Source: Gnetum montanum
Lineage: Eukaryota; Streptophyta; Gnetopsida; Gnetales; Gnetaceae
Reading direction: 5' to 3'
Length of the DNA: 64,000 bases
Assembly: GCA_015680685.1 (NCBI GenBank)
Contig: MNCI01027002.1
Location: forward strand, 62,001 to 126,000
Part shown: positions 33,345 through 45,895 of the stretch, in pieces
Position numbering within the stretch: position 1 is the first letter of the stretch
Layout of the letters: each line of letters begins with the position of its first letter
The notes under the pieces: model-generated
The model's database searches: none
What the model saw: the letters and a program-made list of their open reading frames with translations, nothing else
Told to the model about the DNA's origin: nothing
Made by a program: the position numbers and the translations under genes

Positions 33345-33620
33345 ATTAAAAAAATAATAGCAATGTCCAAAAATGGTATTCAACGCTTGATCAACAAATG
33401 GCAACCAAAAATGATCTTTGAATGTTGCCATATTCAATAACCTAAAATCAACACAAACCTATCACTTGCCATCTTTCTTTGGCACAATCATGAGTGGGCT
33501 AACCCACTTACTATTTGTAGTAGGATAGATGAATCCTACCTTAAGGAGTTGTTCTATTTCCTCCTTGATGATTTGCTTTAATTTGGGGTTCAACTGCTAT
33601 TGTGGCTACTTCCTTGGCTT
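33345..33620 (-). pseudogene. RT N-terminal part, Athila-like copy B
   Basis: The minus strand reads GFIYPTTNSKWVSPLMIVPK, KDGK, two stops, VCVDFRLLNMATFKDHFW and LPFVDQALNTIFGH. This is the conserved gypsy RT start (I-Y-P-x-x-x-S-x-W-V-S-P-x-x-x-V-P-K-K-G-G...R-x-L-N-x-A-T-x-K-D-H-x-P-L-P-F-x-D). It matches 48300-48570 closely. It ends before the first catalytic Asp can be read reliably. Confidence 0.88.
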
Positions 33621-33899
33621 CGTGGCTAGATTGATATAGATACGGTACTGGAATATTTATGGATTAATCCCAATGAGTTTAGGATATGACCAAGCAAAGG
33701 TTTTTGACCATCTATTAACCACTTTCAACAGTTTCTTCTTTTGTTTAGGAGCAAGTTTAGTATTAATTATAACTGACTTGTCATTTTTCAAAAATACATA
33801 ATCTAGACTAGTAGTTAGAGATTTTAACTATAGGGATTCTTGTTTAAAATTTTTAGGGATTTCCAACTTTTTTAAATAGGTATCATTATTTTCATCATC

Positions 33900-34620
33900 A
33901 AAGAGTTGATAAGGAACTAGCTTCATTTCATCCATGGCTGCAACATAAGTGCATGTGAGGCTCTAAGTTAGTTCCATGTAAAATGTGTTGCTCTTAGATT
34001 CAGCTATCAACCATTAGGTGCCCTCTTGTTTTGTGGCTACTATGTATAGGAACCTTTAAATATCTTCTTCATTTGCACACTTATTGCATGTGAAAATGGA
34101 TGCTCTTTTTACATACAAGAGTTTTTGCATGCAGTGGCACCCTATATCATAGTACGCAATGCTTGGAACTCATTTTTTCTTAATCTTTTCAAATGCATTT
34201 TTCTTGAAAATTTCTAGGAAAGGATCTTTGATGTCCATTCTTGTATCAACAGTACTTAGCCATGCCCTTTCCATAATGATTGAAAAATCCCCTTTGTTAT
34301 TCTCAACTTGGATTACTAGGAAATTGAGAGGATAAGACCACCCACAGATAGTGGATACAATATCTTCTACAAGTCCAAATGGAATAATGATGGATTGTTC
34401 AGCTAATTCTAATATGATATTTCTCTTCTTAAGAGGTAGAAGGCTCTAAGTAGTATACATCTCATGGAAATCAAATTAACACCAAAACCTGAGTCCATAA
34501 GAGCTTTGCATGGTTCATTCCTAACAATCTACAAATAGATAAGGGGACTTCTAGAATTGGCTAATTTCCTAGAAAGGTTGCTAGCCCAAATATAGTAAAA
34601 TATGACATGAGTTAACATAA
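33900..34620 (-). pseudogene. Protease, Athila-like copy B
   Basis: The minus-strand frame near 34510-34463 reads PCKALMDSGFGVNLIS, with an intact D-S-G catalytic triad. It is followed by a degraded body down to about 34100 (SIIMERAWLSTVDTRMDIKD on the far side). The copy at 49400 reads PCKTLLYLSSGFNLIF at the same place, showing loss of the Asp there. The segment would process the polyprotein. Confidence 0.75.
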
Positions 34621-37130
34621 TAGTGTAGATCTTGGAAGGCACTTGGTTTGAAGGGATGTCAATTTGATGATTTTCAGAGGATGAGGAAGGAGCAGGGTGA
34701 CTAGTTGCATGAGTTTATAAGGGCTTAAGAGGACTATTGGGTTAGAAGAATGGTTTTTTGTGAGATGTAGGTTCCAAATCATTTGATGAATTAACCAATT
34801 GTGGATTAATGACCCTTGTAGCATTACACTATTGTGACTAAGTAAGAAGTTCACCCTACATGGATGGAGTAGATGATAGCTATGTTGAGGGTTGAGGAAC
34901 AGGTTTAGGCACATGAGGCAGGTGTTGATGGAATGTGGAATTACCCCTTAGAGTTGGAGAATGAGTTCAGGGGAATTCAGGAGGGTGGTAGTGATGCTAG
35001 AAAAAAGAAACATGACTAGAAGAATCATGTGGAGATAGGGGTTGCTGAACATAGTACCCATATGGATCTAGCTACCTATAAGGGTATTACTACTATGGTG
35101 GTGGCATCCCTCGTAATTATGGTTGCTACCACTATTGATACTACTCATATGGTTGTGGTGGAGTTCCACTTGGATAATAATTTTATTATTGGTAGAACTA
35201 CCTAGAATTACCTTAAGGATAGAATAATCTTCTGGGTGTTTACCTTTTTTATAGTCATGGATTTAGAGCATACACCCAAGATTACTATAAGTGCGACACA
35301 ATAAGGGAACATCCCTTAATATGTTCATAGTGGTAGATGTCACATCCATCATGATCATCTAATTTAGTATCCAAAACTTCTTCTACTATAGTAGCCTTAC
35401 CCTTGCCCCTTTGGTAGGCATGTCATGCTTCTTTTGGCCTTTTGCAATCATGATCACTACCCTACTCTCTTAATTCTTCTATGATTTATAAAGTAGTTTG
35501 AAATTTTTCATCTAATGAAATACACATTTTACTTTAGATAAAATTTTAGACATATATTTTTGGATTAGCAAGGTTTTGTATTACACAATCTTATCAAGAT
35601 GTGATTCCTCCTCACTATGACAAAAGTGGACTTCCTCCTTTCTAATGGAAGGATCTTTGTTATATTTTTCTATACTTTTGCATTTTTTCAACACTCCTAC
35701 TTTTTCTACATACTTAATCAAAATTTGTATTTAATGGACTCTTAATTTTGATAATATTCCTTGGGCATAGACCCCAAGGATCCTTTTTGTTTCTAAGCAA
35801 AGCCCATCTATGATGTGGTGAAGTTATTTCCTCTAAGAGTAATCATGGCCAAGGTGTCAGTATAATAATGAATAATATCTATTCACGGTGGCATCCAAGG
35901 GATTGTGTATTTCCTACTTTCATCCTTGTAATTTTCTTTCACAAGTTTCATACTCTGGAGTAGGTCTAATACTTTTCATTAAATAGTTTTAGCATTATAC
36001 TACATTAGTAGATTGACTTTAGTTCTAGAGACAGATACCAACTTTTTGCTTTCTTGATGAGTGTTCTTGGGAATAGCTTGAGCTTTTGCTAATAATTTTC
36101 AATATTTTGCAAGGCATAAGCATCATGAAATAATTAGAGATGCATTTGAGAAATTTGAGTTATATCCCACATTAAATCTAGGGATATTGTTCATATCTAG
36201 CTGCTTGATTTAGCTATCTTTCACATGCCTGGTAGGAATTTTAATAGCATCTACGATGTTTAGCATATTTTGATTGGCTAATAAGGGTTCATAATCATCT
36301 TCTTGATGGCACCTATGATGTCCTCTATGATCCCTTCATTCATGATAATCTGTGCAATTATCATTATTATCCTGCCACCTATGGTTCTTTTTAGATTTGG
36401 AGGAAGCTAATCTAGATGAAGAGGATGAAGAGGAAGAAGGATTGCCACCATCATGGTGTTTACCACTACCTCCCCATTAGTCATGGACACAATCATTAGA
36501 GTTATCATCATTATTCTTATTTGAGTTCCCACTTTAATTCCCTTTCTTAGATTTTCCATGATCATGGGCTCACTATTACCAAAACCTAGATTATTGATTA
36601 CTAATTTAGGATTTGAGTTTACCTTTTCTTCACTAGGATCAAGGGGTGGAGAGTTTGAATGTTGAATATCTTTAGAGAGAAGTCCTTGATCATTCTTTTA
36701 ATTTAGCAGGAATAAGGGATTAGTAAACAATTTTCCCTTCATGGCTTTGCAATGCTTTTCCTATTGCCAATCTTGTTTGCATTGTGTCTTAGTGGGATGG
36801 TAGTCCTAAAAGTCATGATCTTCCATAATATACACTTCGTGAAGCTCCTAGATGTCCAACCATATAAGAGTTTGGAGCAGCATCTTGGGAACATATCAGT
36901 TAGGTGGTAATACAACATTCCCCTCCATGTCTCATCACCGCATTTGTTCATCTTGATGGAGGATGTAATTGAAATTAGATACAAACTCATTAGGATGAGT
37001 GTATGCCACTCTACATTCTTGTGGTACTATTGACTTAGAATCATCCCACTTCTGAGAAAAAGAAGGCAAGTTTCTTAGAAATAGTTTATTAGTATGCTTG
37101 TAGTATAGTTTTGATTAATTGTTATGATTT
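34621..37130 (-). pseudogene. gag, Athila-like copy B
   Basis: Several decayed frames in order. Near 37080-36740 is a segment with a KWDDSKSI phrase and Leu/Tyr-rich helices. Near 36480-36400 is a Ser/Asp/Glu-rich acidic run. Near 35360-35310 is the Cys/His box DGCDIYHYEHIKGC, and near 35200-34950 a Tyr/Pro/Ser-rich tail with DPYGYYVQQPLSPHDSS. A 100-codon Leu/His-rich frame at 34612-34914 is probably a shadow. Gag is the capsid precursor; it is far too broken to be expressed. Confidence 0.65.
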
Positions 37131-37209
37131 AACTTTATTATGTTTTTTTCAATGATGTTGAGTATTTTCACTAATCCTAGATTGATAGTGCAAGGTATTG
37201 GCTAAGAAA

Positions 37210-37227
37210 CCCCAAAAATGATGCTAA
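37210..37227 (-). promoter_or_regulatory. Primer-binding site of copy B
   Basis: The minus strand reads TTAGCATCATTTTTGGGG, touching the LTR end (CCCATCA). Compared with TTGGCGCCGTTGCCGGGG, all differences but one are G-to-A or C-to-T. Confidence 0.72.
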
Positions 37228-38140
37228 TGATGGGTAGTGAGGTATCCATATGCCCAACCATATGAATCAATAAGGCGTTCATGCATGATTTGTTTGAATT
37301 CCATGGCTTACTAGTGTTCTGATACATAGGATTTAACCTAGAAGGTGAATCTAATCATGGAATGATTGTTGCCTTCCCAAATACACTTGTGAGGCTTAGT
37401 TATATGGTTTGAGTATAATTAAGGTACATGATTTTTTATTATCTTATATTTTATTTTTCTGAGGTTGGTAATAGATTGAGAATAAATTGGTTAACTAGTT
37501 TAACTAATTTAATTGCAAATTAATAACTAACTATCCTAACATAAGCAACCAGCCCCACTTTCTGTACACATCCTAAACATGTACAACACTACTAAGAGAC
37601 TAATTGTTAAGTGCTACTGGGATTACTATGTGTTATATGTATGCTTGAAGTGGTTGTACTTATGTATGCTAGTATATTTAGCTTAATTAATCAAAAACAA
37701 TAACCAAATAAATAAATCATTAAGCTAGTCCAAGTGCTACAAGGTTTATCAAAAACTCATCTTTATTGCTACACACACTGTGGTGCTTAAGTACAATAGT
37801 GCTTGAAAAAGGATTCATACATTCCTTGACTCCTATTATGGGCACTTAGAAAATTATTCTATCTCTTACAAAAATAAATTTTAAGAGATCTACTAGCAAC
37901 TGAAATTCTAACTCCCCATTAACATGGCTAAGGTGTCATATTTACAGACATACTAGGGTGCCACATTGATGGGTACATGTCAATGTGGAAAACCCTATGT
38001 TGACGATGTTGCATTGATGGCATCATATTGATGTTGCTGACCAAAGACTCTTTATCAAACTTTATTCTCATTTTGGTTGAACTCAAGGATGAGTTTTTAG
38101 GTAGTCATAGGTTAATAAAACACTTTTTATTAAGGGCTAC
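37228..38140 (-). repeat. 5' LTR, Athila-like copy B
   Basis: Shares with the copies at 687, 39912 and 62926 the plus-strand opening TGATGRGTAGTGAGG, the TGAATTCCATGG core, the CAAGTGCTACAAGGTTTATC phrase (37729, also 40475) and a TATA-box position (37939-37946, here mutated to TATTTACA on plus). The stretch 37950-38035 carries CATTGATG-type repeats, as in copy C. The right boundary is approximate. Confidence 0.65.
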
Positions 38141-39535
38141 AATATCATAGCCTAATATACAATGTCATATATTTGATATAGTGGGCCATGGTCATGCTTA
38201 TAAATACAGGCTTGCCATCATGCTGAAGAGAAGTTTTTGACTAAGATTCTTGCAATTTGTTATCACAAAGTTAAAGTTAGCTGTGAATGCTTATAGTGTG
38301 ATGATTAATAGTTGTATAGTATCTTTATTCAAGTGAATTGTTCCTAGATATACTTCATGAATAATAGTAAAGATCAAGATTATTCTTCATCATTGCAAGA
38401 TATCATGTAGAATAGATTTACTTTTAAATGCCTTTATTTTTGAGCATCAAATGCAATTTTTTGGTAACCTAGTAGTAACTTTTCTTGATTCTTTTAGTGG
38501 TAAAGTTACTTGGTAATCCTAATAGCAATTACATGAGCCCAAAACATGTATAGAAAACCAATAATGAATACTTATTACCAATAGCCTAGAATAGTTTTAT
38601 ATTTCTATTACACTTAGAGATAGAATATATAATTACTCGTAGTATATTTACCTTTAACATTAGAGCTACACAACATCATTTTAACATATGCCTCACTAAG
38701 AGGTAAATTATACATTCTTCACTTTACTAACTCTAAGTGAGAAGATAATGAACATGAACTTCTTATTAGCTTATTAGTATACTTAGATTGTTCAACCACA
38801 AATTACAATCTAGTTGTATGTAAACACTTGTGAATTATATGGTAGAGTGTCAGAATCCTCTACCACTCATTAATGCTAGAGCAACTGTTACCCCTTTTGT
38901 TGGTTACTATCTACCATTTACTATTTTTTGATCTCATAGAGAATTGTAATAATGATAATGTTAAGAATCATGTAGAGTATGTCTTCTATTTTATTTTTTT
39001 TTAAAATAGAGGCTATCCATTCACTATTTTAGCTTAAGAAGAAAAAGGGCTATTAATGTTATTATTAATTTCTAAATGGTTGGTAATCTATTTTTGAAAA
39101 TTCTATCTCCTAATTATGGAAATTGCATAGCATGAAAAAATACCTTAGGCTAAGAAAAACCTTGTTAAAACCTTTGGCTAAAATAGACTTAAGGTGCATA
39201 GTTACTTATTTTAATTGTATGATGGGAATATTGGATCATGGAAGCCTTGAAGTCTCCTTGGATTAAGTCTTTTATTACATAATGAATGTTTTGTATATTT
39301 TATCATAGTTAGACTTTTCATTCATGGAAAGTAAGATATTATTTATTTATTTTTAATAATATATATGTGATTATGTATGTTTATTTCCATTCCATAAAAT
39401 GAATTATGATTATAGGTCCTTTAGTCCAAAGGATAAGCAATTCACCTAAACTCACTAGTAAATTGGTGGATGATGCATTTGATTAGTATGCATTATGTGA
39501 AGTATGTAGTATTTTTAGGAATAATTAAATAATCA
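38141..39535. other. AT-rich spacer, no gene
   Basis: No coding signal. A CTTATAAATACAGG at 38198-38211 looks like a plus-strand TATA box with a following leader-like region, perhaps a fragment of another LTR, but there is no second copy in the window to confirm it. Confidence 0.5.
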
Positions 39536-39690
39536 TTTTTAATAATGAAATGAAATGAAGCTTTATTATGTCCAAAGATCCATAGGATCTATTTGGACAT
39601 ATATTACATTTTTATGAAAAATAAAGATAGACTTTACAAATTGACCAAGCATCAATGCAAGCATCAAAAATAAATCATACATCCCCATAC
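39536..39690 (-). repeat. Uninterrupted copy of the repeat split by the Tat element
   Basis: The reverse complement of this stretch aligns to 2110-2136 joined to 20056-20170. It passes straight through the Tat insertion point: the segment corresponding to CCATT is GCATT on the minus strand, 39658-39654. Confidence 0.78.
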
Positions 39691-39911
39691 CTTAAATAGA
39701 TGAATTACTTTATTTATTTATTTTGCATACATCCTACCTTGGATATAGAGATGAACTTCACTATCTAACCCTACTTGTACATATGCTTACTTCACCTTAA
39801 TATCTTAAGCCATTAGACCTAAGGAGGTTGAGTTGCATAACACTTGAAGGTTTCCCATTGATGAAGCATCAATGTAGATTATTCCCAAGGTACATTATCA
39901 AAGATGGTCAT

Positions 39912-41030
39912 TGATGAGTGGTGAGTACCCCTACACTCAACCATATGAATCACTAAGCATTCACCCTTGATCTAGTTGAATTCTATGGATTCTATGTCTT
40001 CTAGTACATAGGTTTTTACAAAGTGAAATTGCCCTAATAGTTATTTGTTGTCTTCCCAATTACACTTGTGATATGCAAAGGTATGGTTAGGTGTAATCAA
40101 GGCATATGATTTTTATTATTTTCATGTTTTATGTTTTGGGTCCTTAAAACAAAGGATGGAATGTATGAAGTAATTCAATTGCTAATTTACTCTAACTAAC
40201 TATACCTAACTAATCTTATCATATGCATCCATTCCCACTTGCCGTAGAAATCCTAAACATGTTTAGTGCTATTGGGTGCTAAGTGTTAAGCATTATTGGG
40301 ATTACCAAGTGCCAAGAAGATATTCAAAGTGGTCGTACTTATGTGCTTAATTAATCACTACATAATCTATCTTGATTTAGCTTAATTTAGTTTAATTAAT
40401 TATTTAATTACTTAAAGCATTAAAGAAAATTGCATAAAACATTGAAAGCATATATAAATAATTAGTCTATTTTCAAGTGCTACAAGGTTTATCAAAAGGC
40501 TCATCTTTATTTTTGTTCATACTATTATGCTTAGGTAATAGTGATTAAATAAATATCAATACAAATTTTGACTCTGACTACAACAGTCAAAAAAAATATT
40601 CTAACTCTCAAATGACAAAACTACAAGAGCTCCACTATAACTATGACAAGACATGCCATAAACATAGTGGGTAAACACATATTTATAGAATTTATTGTGG
40701 AGCTATGTTGATGGGGCTTCAGAAATGTAGCAAGCACTACATTAATGTGGCACCATTGATGAGACAATGCCACATTGATAGGGCCACATCGATGGGGGCT
40801 TATTAACAAGGCCTTGTCCACAAGGGTTCATCGATATGACACTTTGATGCTTCATCATACCCCCATGATTGATTGAAAATTAGTTCTTATGTTTCTTTAC
40901 AAAATTGGGAAGTAATGGGATTATTCACTAACACTTGACATAACAAATTGACACAACAAAATTGAGTACCTAAGTGTACAGATTGACATCATTACAAAAT
41001 TTGTGGTTTTCATGACAAAAAATTAAGCAC
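39912..41030 (-). repeat. LTR, Athila-like copy C (probable 3' LTR of the 41-50 kb element)
   Basis: The plus-strand start TGATGAGTGGTGAGTACCC matches the other LTR copies. The TATA box on minus is at 40680-40687 (TATAAATA). Upstream of it on minus is a block of CATYRATG-type repeats (40700-40850). The sequence TTACAAAATTGGGAAG-AATGGGATTATTCACTAA (from 40897) continues in the copy at 62926 too. The bases left of it match the PBS poorly, in keeping with a 3' LTR followed by flanking DNA. Confidence 0.65.
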
Positions 41031-41049
41031 CATGAAATGACTACTCAAA

Positions 41050-43857
41050 CTAGACAATATATCCTATGACAACATGAAGATGGTTGAGAAGATCAAATAG
41101 TCCCAAGTAGTGGAGTTTCCTAAGGTTCTAAAGGACCTTCACTGGCTTCAAGCACATGCGGTGGCTATGGCTACTACCTCTGATGAAAGGAAAAAGGCAT
41201 CTAGTAATGGCTTCATCTTCTCATCCTTGATCTAAGAATCATTCATAGTCTACGTGGCATTACCAATGTGGGCTATAATGGGGATATCGTATGGACATGG
41301 CATTAATGAAAATAACTCCTTAACATTGATGAGCCAAGTAGTGAATTGTTTGCATTCAACATTGAATGTCCTGACTATGTTCTTTTGGCTTGTGGTAGTC
41401 ATTCATTCTTTTGGCCAAGCTCTTAGTAGTGGATCTTTGATTAGTATATTTGTACTTGAGAACCTCAAGTTCAATGTTTGCCACTGCAAATGTTTGCTTG
41501 GTGTCCTTGTGGTGCTTGAACTTGGCCTTATATAATATGTATGAGTTCATTGCCTACATTTCTACTTTTAACCATAGCCATCTAGTAGTCAACATAGCTA
41601 GGTTTGCATATTGGAGGTTGGAAAGATTTATATATTCAATCATCTCCTCTATTTGCAACTCCTTTAGGTAAATTTTTTCTTTATTGTATTGATCAATTCC
41701 ATCAATGATAGGCTACCATAATTCATGTCCTTGTTGGAGTTGGTGGAGAGTCTTGTTTACCTATGCCTTCATCACTCAAATGTGTTTCTCATTTATTTCC
41801 TTCTTTAGGCTAACTTGGTCTTTGTAGTGATTTTCAACTCTCTCAAATTTGAGGGCCTTTGATTTCGAGCTGGCTACATCTATTGTAGTCTTTTGGTAAA
41901 GGAATGAACCTCCTCTATCAAGAGGCTTCTCTTCTTGGCTACTAATCTTTTTAACTCTGTATTTCTTATGGCTAGTTGCTCCTACTGTTGATGGATAAAA
42001 TTAGTTAATTATTGTTTATGCACATCAACATCTTGTGGGTGATGATTTTTTACAGTCAGTTAAACATTCCTCTAGAGGGTTAGATCCAAGGCCTTTTAAA
42101 ATTCATGCTAGTGGCCTCTACAAAGGATTGGTAGAACACCATCGTCTCCATTTCACCCTCAACCCCTTCCAACCTAATGTGAAGCTATTCAAGAGCTTCA
42201 TCTCTTGTTAATGCTGAGTTGAGAAATGCAGGGTTGGCAATCTAGGCTCTCAATTTAGGAACTTTCATATCCAAGAATTCTTTCAACTTTTTAGTTGTTT
42301 CAAGTTCTCATTCCAAAATAATATTCTTGTTCCTTGCCTCTAGTAGCTCCAATTGGGTTATAGTTATAGTATCCAAAAGGTCAAAGACATTTGAAAGTGG
42401 TTGCCTAGTTCCTACTAGTCAATCTAGTAGTTGTTCATGCTATGCTACACTTAGTCTATTGCTTATGATCCTTGTGGACATTTGCACATCTTTAAGTATA
42501 ATGATTTTTCATATAGACACCATAGATGCATTGAGTATCTTAGTAATTCTATCAAAAATCACCTCTGTAGTTGTTTCTTACCTGTCGTGCTACATCACTA
42601 GTATTGTTGCCTCCTCATCCTCCTTCAAGTGCATTGAAAAGGTCATGATGTTCAAAAAAATATCTAGGAGTTGTTGTTATTCTGAGAGAGATACTATTAT
42701 CTCTATGGCACTAGAATTTGACCTTGTAGACAGTCGCATTCATTGGGAAGAGAAAATGGATCCTACTCGCTTATTACCTACTTATTACTCTTGCTTGCTT
42801 AGGAGCCATTATTGAAAATTGTGCAACCATTGGGATGTTGCAATGATGTTTGTCACTATTTTCTAAGTGACAAGTGGAGGTGATGGTTGCTACTTTTCTT
42901 CTTGGATTATTGTTGTAGGAGTTTTTTCCTTCATCATCTCTACCTAATTATTGGTTAGAGCATGTTGAATAGTATCATTAGTATAGTGGGTTATTCCTCC
43001 ACTTCCACATAGTTTTTTGATGAGACATGGAAAGGAAAGTGTCTTCTTTCCATGTTCATTCTCCTTAATATGCTTCTCCATCTTTAGATAGATTAGTTTG
43101 GAAGGTTGACTAGGAATCCTTCACTTAGAGTAGGACACTAATGGGTAGAAAAGGTAGTGATCTTGTTGACCCTCATTGTGGGATTTAGGTGAAAGGCTAC
43201 AGTCTTGTAATGGATTCCTTTTGCTGGTACGAGTGCACTATAATCCTTACAATTGACACCATAACATTGATGAAACTATTCCTTTTTAATTCTAGGATCC
43301 ACCTACATCAAAATCTTGATGAGATTCGTCCTAGTTTTAGGCAACCCAAGTGCCTCTACAATGGCTTGCATTGAGTAGGACATTCAAATGTCCTTGATCT
43401 TGAACATTTAACCAGCTTGCCTATTGCTCCAAAATAGGAACATCTCTCCCATGTACCACTCCCTGCTAGAAGTGATGATTGGCCAGATGGTAGAGATCTT
43501 TAGTTGGACTTTTATCTCTTTAGGTGCCTACTCAAAGAAAAAGGTGAACTTCAACATTTGGAGCACTACCTTTTGGACTTTACTTAATTATATTTGGTTT
43601 AGGTAGGCTTCCATTAAGGTAATATCAAGGGTTTTTGGTTATGTTGGTGCCTAATCTTGGTGGAAATGTTCTATTGCTACCATCTATTTTGGAATTTGAT
43701 GAATAGACTCCACTTCGTCCTCTTCCCTAAGAGGTCTTATGACATGGGTTGCAATTAGTTCTTCCTTAACCTATTCTTAGCCCCTTCTCATTCTTGGCCA
43801 ATTTTCCTTTGGTTGAGATGGTCCTCCTTTGTGCGTGTGTTTGCCTTTTGGTACCAT
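41050..43857 (-). pseudogene. Unrecognised third ORF downstream of integrase (env position of Athila-like element)
   Basis: A long decayed minus-strand frame begins at ATG 43857-43855 (MVPKGKHTHKGGPSQPKE). It can be followed for at least 1.6 kb with stops mostly TAG/TAA at intervals: LREEDEVESIHQIPK, KVVLQMLKFTFFFE, TSSREWYMGEMFLFWSNRQ, AIVEALGLPKTRTNLIKIL, ALVPAKGIHYKTVAFHL. Toward 42400-42080 it is coiled-coil-like (TQLELLEARNKNIILE, ELETTKKLKEFLDMKVPKL, LHIRLEGVEGEMETMVF). Athila elements often carry an extra ORF between integrase and 3' LTR, sometimes called env-like. I see no signal peptide or membrane helix, so I do not call it env. The 162-codon plus-strand frame at 42327-42815 is its shadow. 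Confidence 0.5.
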
Positions 43858-44420
43858 ATATAGTCACAACACATGTGGATTAGTAGATATAATGTGTAAC
43901 TTAAAATATTTCGATACCCTATCTCATTAATTAGTTACATGGCTACATTTGAACTATAGTAGATGGATTATTATATTATTATATTATTAATTATTTTTTA
44001 TTGCAAGTGAAATCAAAGCTTGTTGAAAGGGTTGTAATTTGGTGTTTTAATGTTGATTTCTTAGTTAAACCTATATACAAGTTAGAAAAATGTCAAAAAA
44101 ATTTTGATAAAAAATGACATGTTTATGGCCCCCATGACTAAGAGCTTACCTCTAAGAGCTACAAGATCAAAGAAAAAAGTGATTCAGAAAAATGGTTAAG
44201 AAGTTATGGGCTCTTGAAGGTTTTGGGGTTTGAAAAGTACAAAAACTCTTTGGGCATTTAAGAGAAAATGTGAAAATCTCTAAAGGGGTCATGCATATAT
44301 ATAGGATTTCTATGCTGCATCATTGAGGCTATGTATACACATGGGCTCCATCAATGAGGCCCCATTTCTGAGGTCCATAAACAAATTTTTAAATTGAATA
44401 TTTTAATAAAAATATATAAG
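43858..44420 (-). promoter_or_regulatory. LTR-like promoter module upstream of the third ORF
   Basis: The minus strand has CCTATATATATGCATG (about 44308-44293), about 440 bp before the ATG at 43857. Just upstream lie CTCATTGATGGAGCC and CTCAATGATGCAGC (44375-44310). The same arrangement of CATYRATG repeats followed by a TATA box occurs in LTR copy C (40850-40680). It may be an internal promoter for the third ORF or a remnant of another LTR. Confidence 0.4.
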
Positions 44421-45895
44421 GGATCTTTGAATGAATTTTAGGTTTATGAAGTTCTATAAAAATGAAGAGTATGATGAAATCATTTAAGATGATCTTTGAA
44501 AGGTAAAAAATTTAAAAATTTGATGGAGAATGTATGAATTAAAGAAAATACTTAAAGAAGAACATAGTCAGATGTAGAATATGGATGCACAAAAGATTCT
44601 AATTGTAATAATGCCTAAGGATAAGGTGCTTAACAAATCCAACCAAAAGATATGTAAGTGGATCCTTCCCATAGCAAGTACATGCCTTGCTTACCCTTGC
44701 ATAATCTTAACCAAATAAGTCTATCAACCTCATAGGTGATTAATGGTTTATGAAAGTATAGAACCAAAACTTGAAAGCTTCTACCAAGGAATTCAAGTAC
44801 ATTAGACAAAGACACCAAATAAGAACATGGACACTAGTAGTGAGGTGAGTTATGTCTAACATGGATGGATGACAGAGAAGGTGGAATGGAGTTTTCAATT
44901 GCAGTTATAAGAAGTCCCTTGTGGATTTATTTTTAAATGACTTAAGAAGATTCATCCTTAGTCAAGACCAAAACTAAGTGCTTTTAGTGGGTTTGCATCA
45001 TCACTCCAAGACCGATCCATCCCCTTGAGACACAAGAGTACTTCCACAGAACAACAACCATTCCTTAAAAAGAAGAAAAGAGAAGTAAGAAGTGAGAGAG
45101 GACCTTAGTTAGAAGGGACCTTTAGATATGGGTAACGTGTCTTTCTAGTCCCATAACTAGTGCATGTAGCCTGTTTATTTTTCTAAGGGATGTGCTTTGA
45201 ATTCCCACCATTTTTTCTATATATTATATTTTTATTTTCTCTATTTCTTTTTGTTCTTCCCTCTTGTTTTTTTTTGGATGGGAATCACACCATGTAAAGA
45301 CTTATTTAACTTACTTTTTATGGTCATGTAAGTAGAAGAATACAAAGATCTTGAGTCCTCTTGAAGTCACACCTTGTGCAAACCTTTGAATCATTCCTAA
45401 TTCTAGAAATTACCAAGGTTACAAATTTATTAAAGGTTTATTTAATGAAAGGAACATCATATTCTCAAAATAAGGAAAACCATAGATTTTTGTGGATGGG
45501 TGGATGTCATTGACTCATTGCCTATTCCATGAAAAAGAAACCATGCCTTAGTCATGATTACAAAGATTCGAAAAAGAAGAAACCAAACATTAGCAAACAA
45601 AAACATTAATTATAAACCACCATTAGCAATAGCTACAACACTAGTGTGTCTTGTTGGCACAAATCATGTTTATTAAAAGAAATTAAAAAATCACACTAAA
45701 ATAAAGTAAAATATATACGAAAGTATAAAATATTCAAGAAAACTTTAAATGTACTAATGATGATGTAAAATAAAAAATGATGTAAAATAGAACAATATTT
45801 AAAAATAAAAAAAGGAAATAAACAATTTACAAAAAATAAAAATGTGTAAAAAAAAATAAGAAGGCATGTATATGATTAGCATGGATGGTCATCTC
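44421..45895. other. Non-coding interval between integrase and third ORF
   Basis: AT-rich with no recognised domain on either strand. A 62-codon frame at 44630-44818 has no support. The length is within what large Athila-like elements carry here, but nested unrelated sequence cannot be excluded. Confidence 0.5.

Larger units (their letters stand above)
33345..38140 (-). mobile_element. Athila-like element copy B: 5' LTR, PBS, gag, PR, partial RT (minus strand)
   Basis: The right-to-left order is LTR (37228-38140), PBS (37210-37227), gag (37130-34600), protease (around 34480) and RT N-terminal part (33600-33345). RNase H and integrase are missing; the frame is lost past the first third of RT. 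It matches the longer copy at 45900-50105 over the gag tail, protease and RT, so both belong to one family. Family name rests on the sister copy's FMDD-type RT and the Athila-type PBS. Confidence 0.8.

Noticed and set aside
38198-38211. TATA box of a host gene promoter
   Set aside because: No coding sequence follows within 1.5 kb; more likely chance or an LTR fragment.
42327-42815. 162-codon plus-strand ORF as a gene
   Set aside because: Ser/Ile/Leu/Val-rich with no domain. The minus strand of the same stretch reads as a coiled-coil protein with only occasional TAG stops, part of a longer frame, so the plus frame is its shadow.
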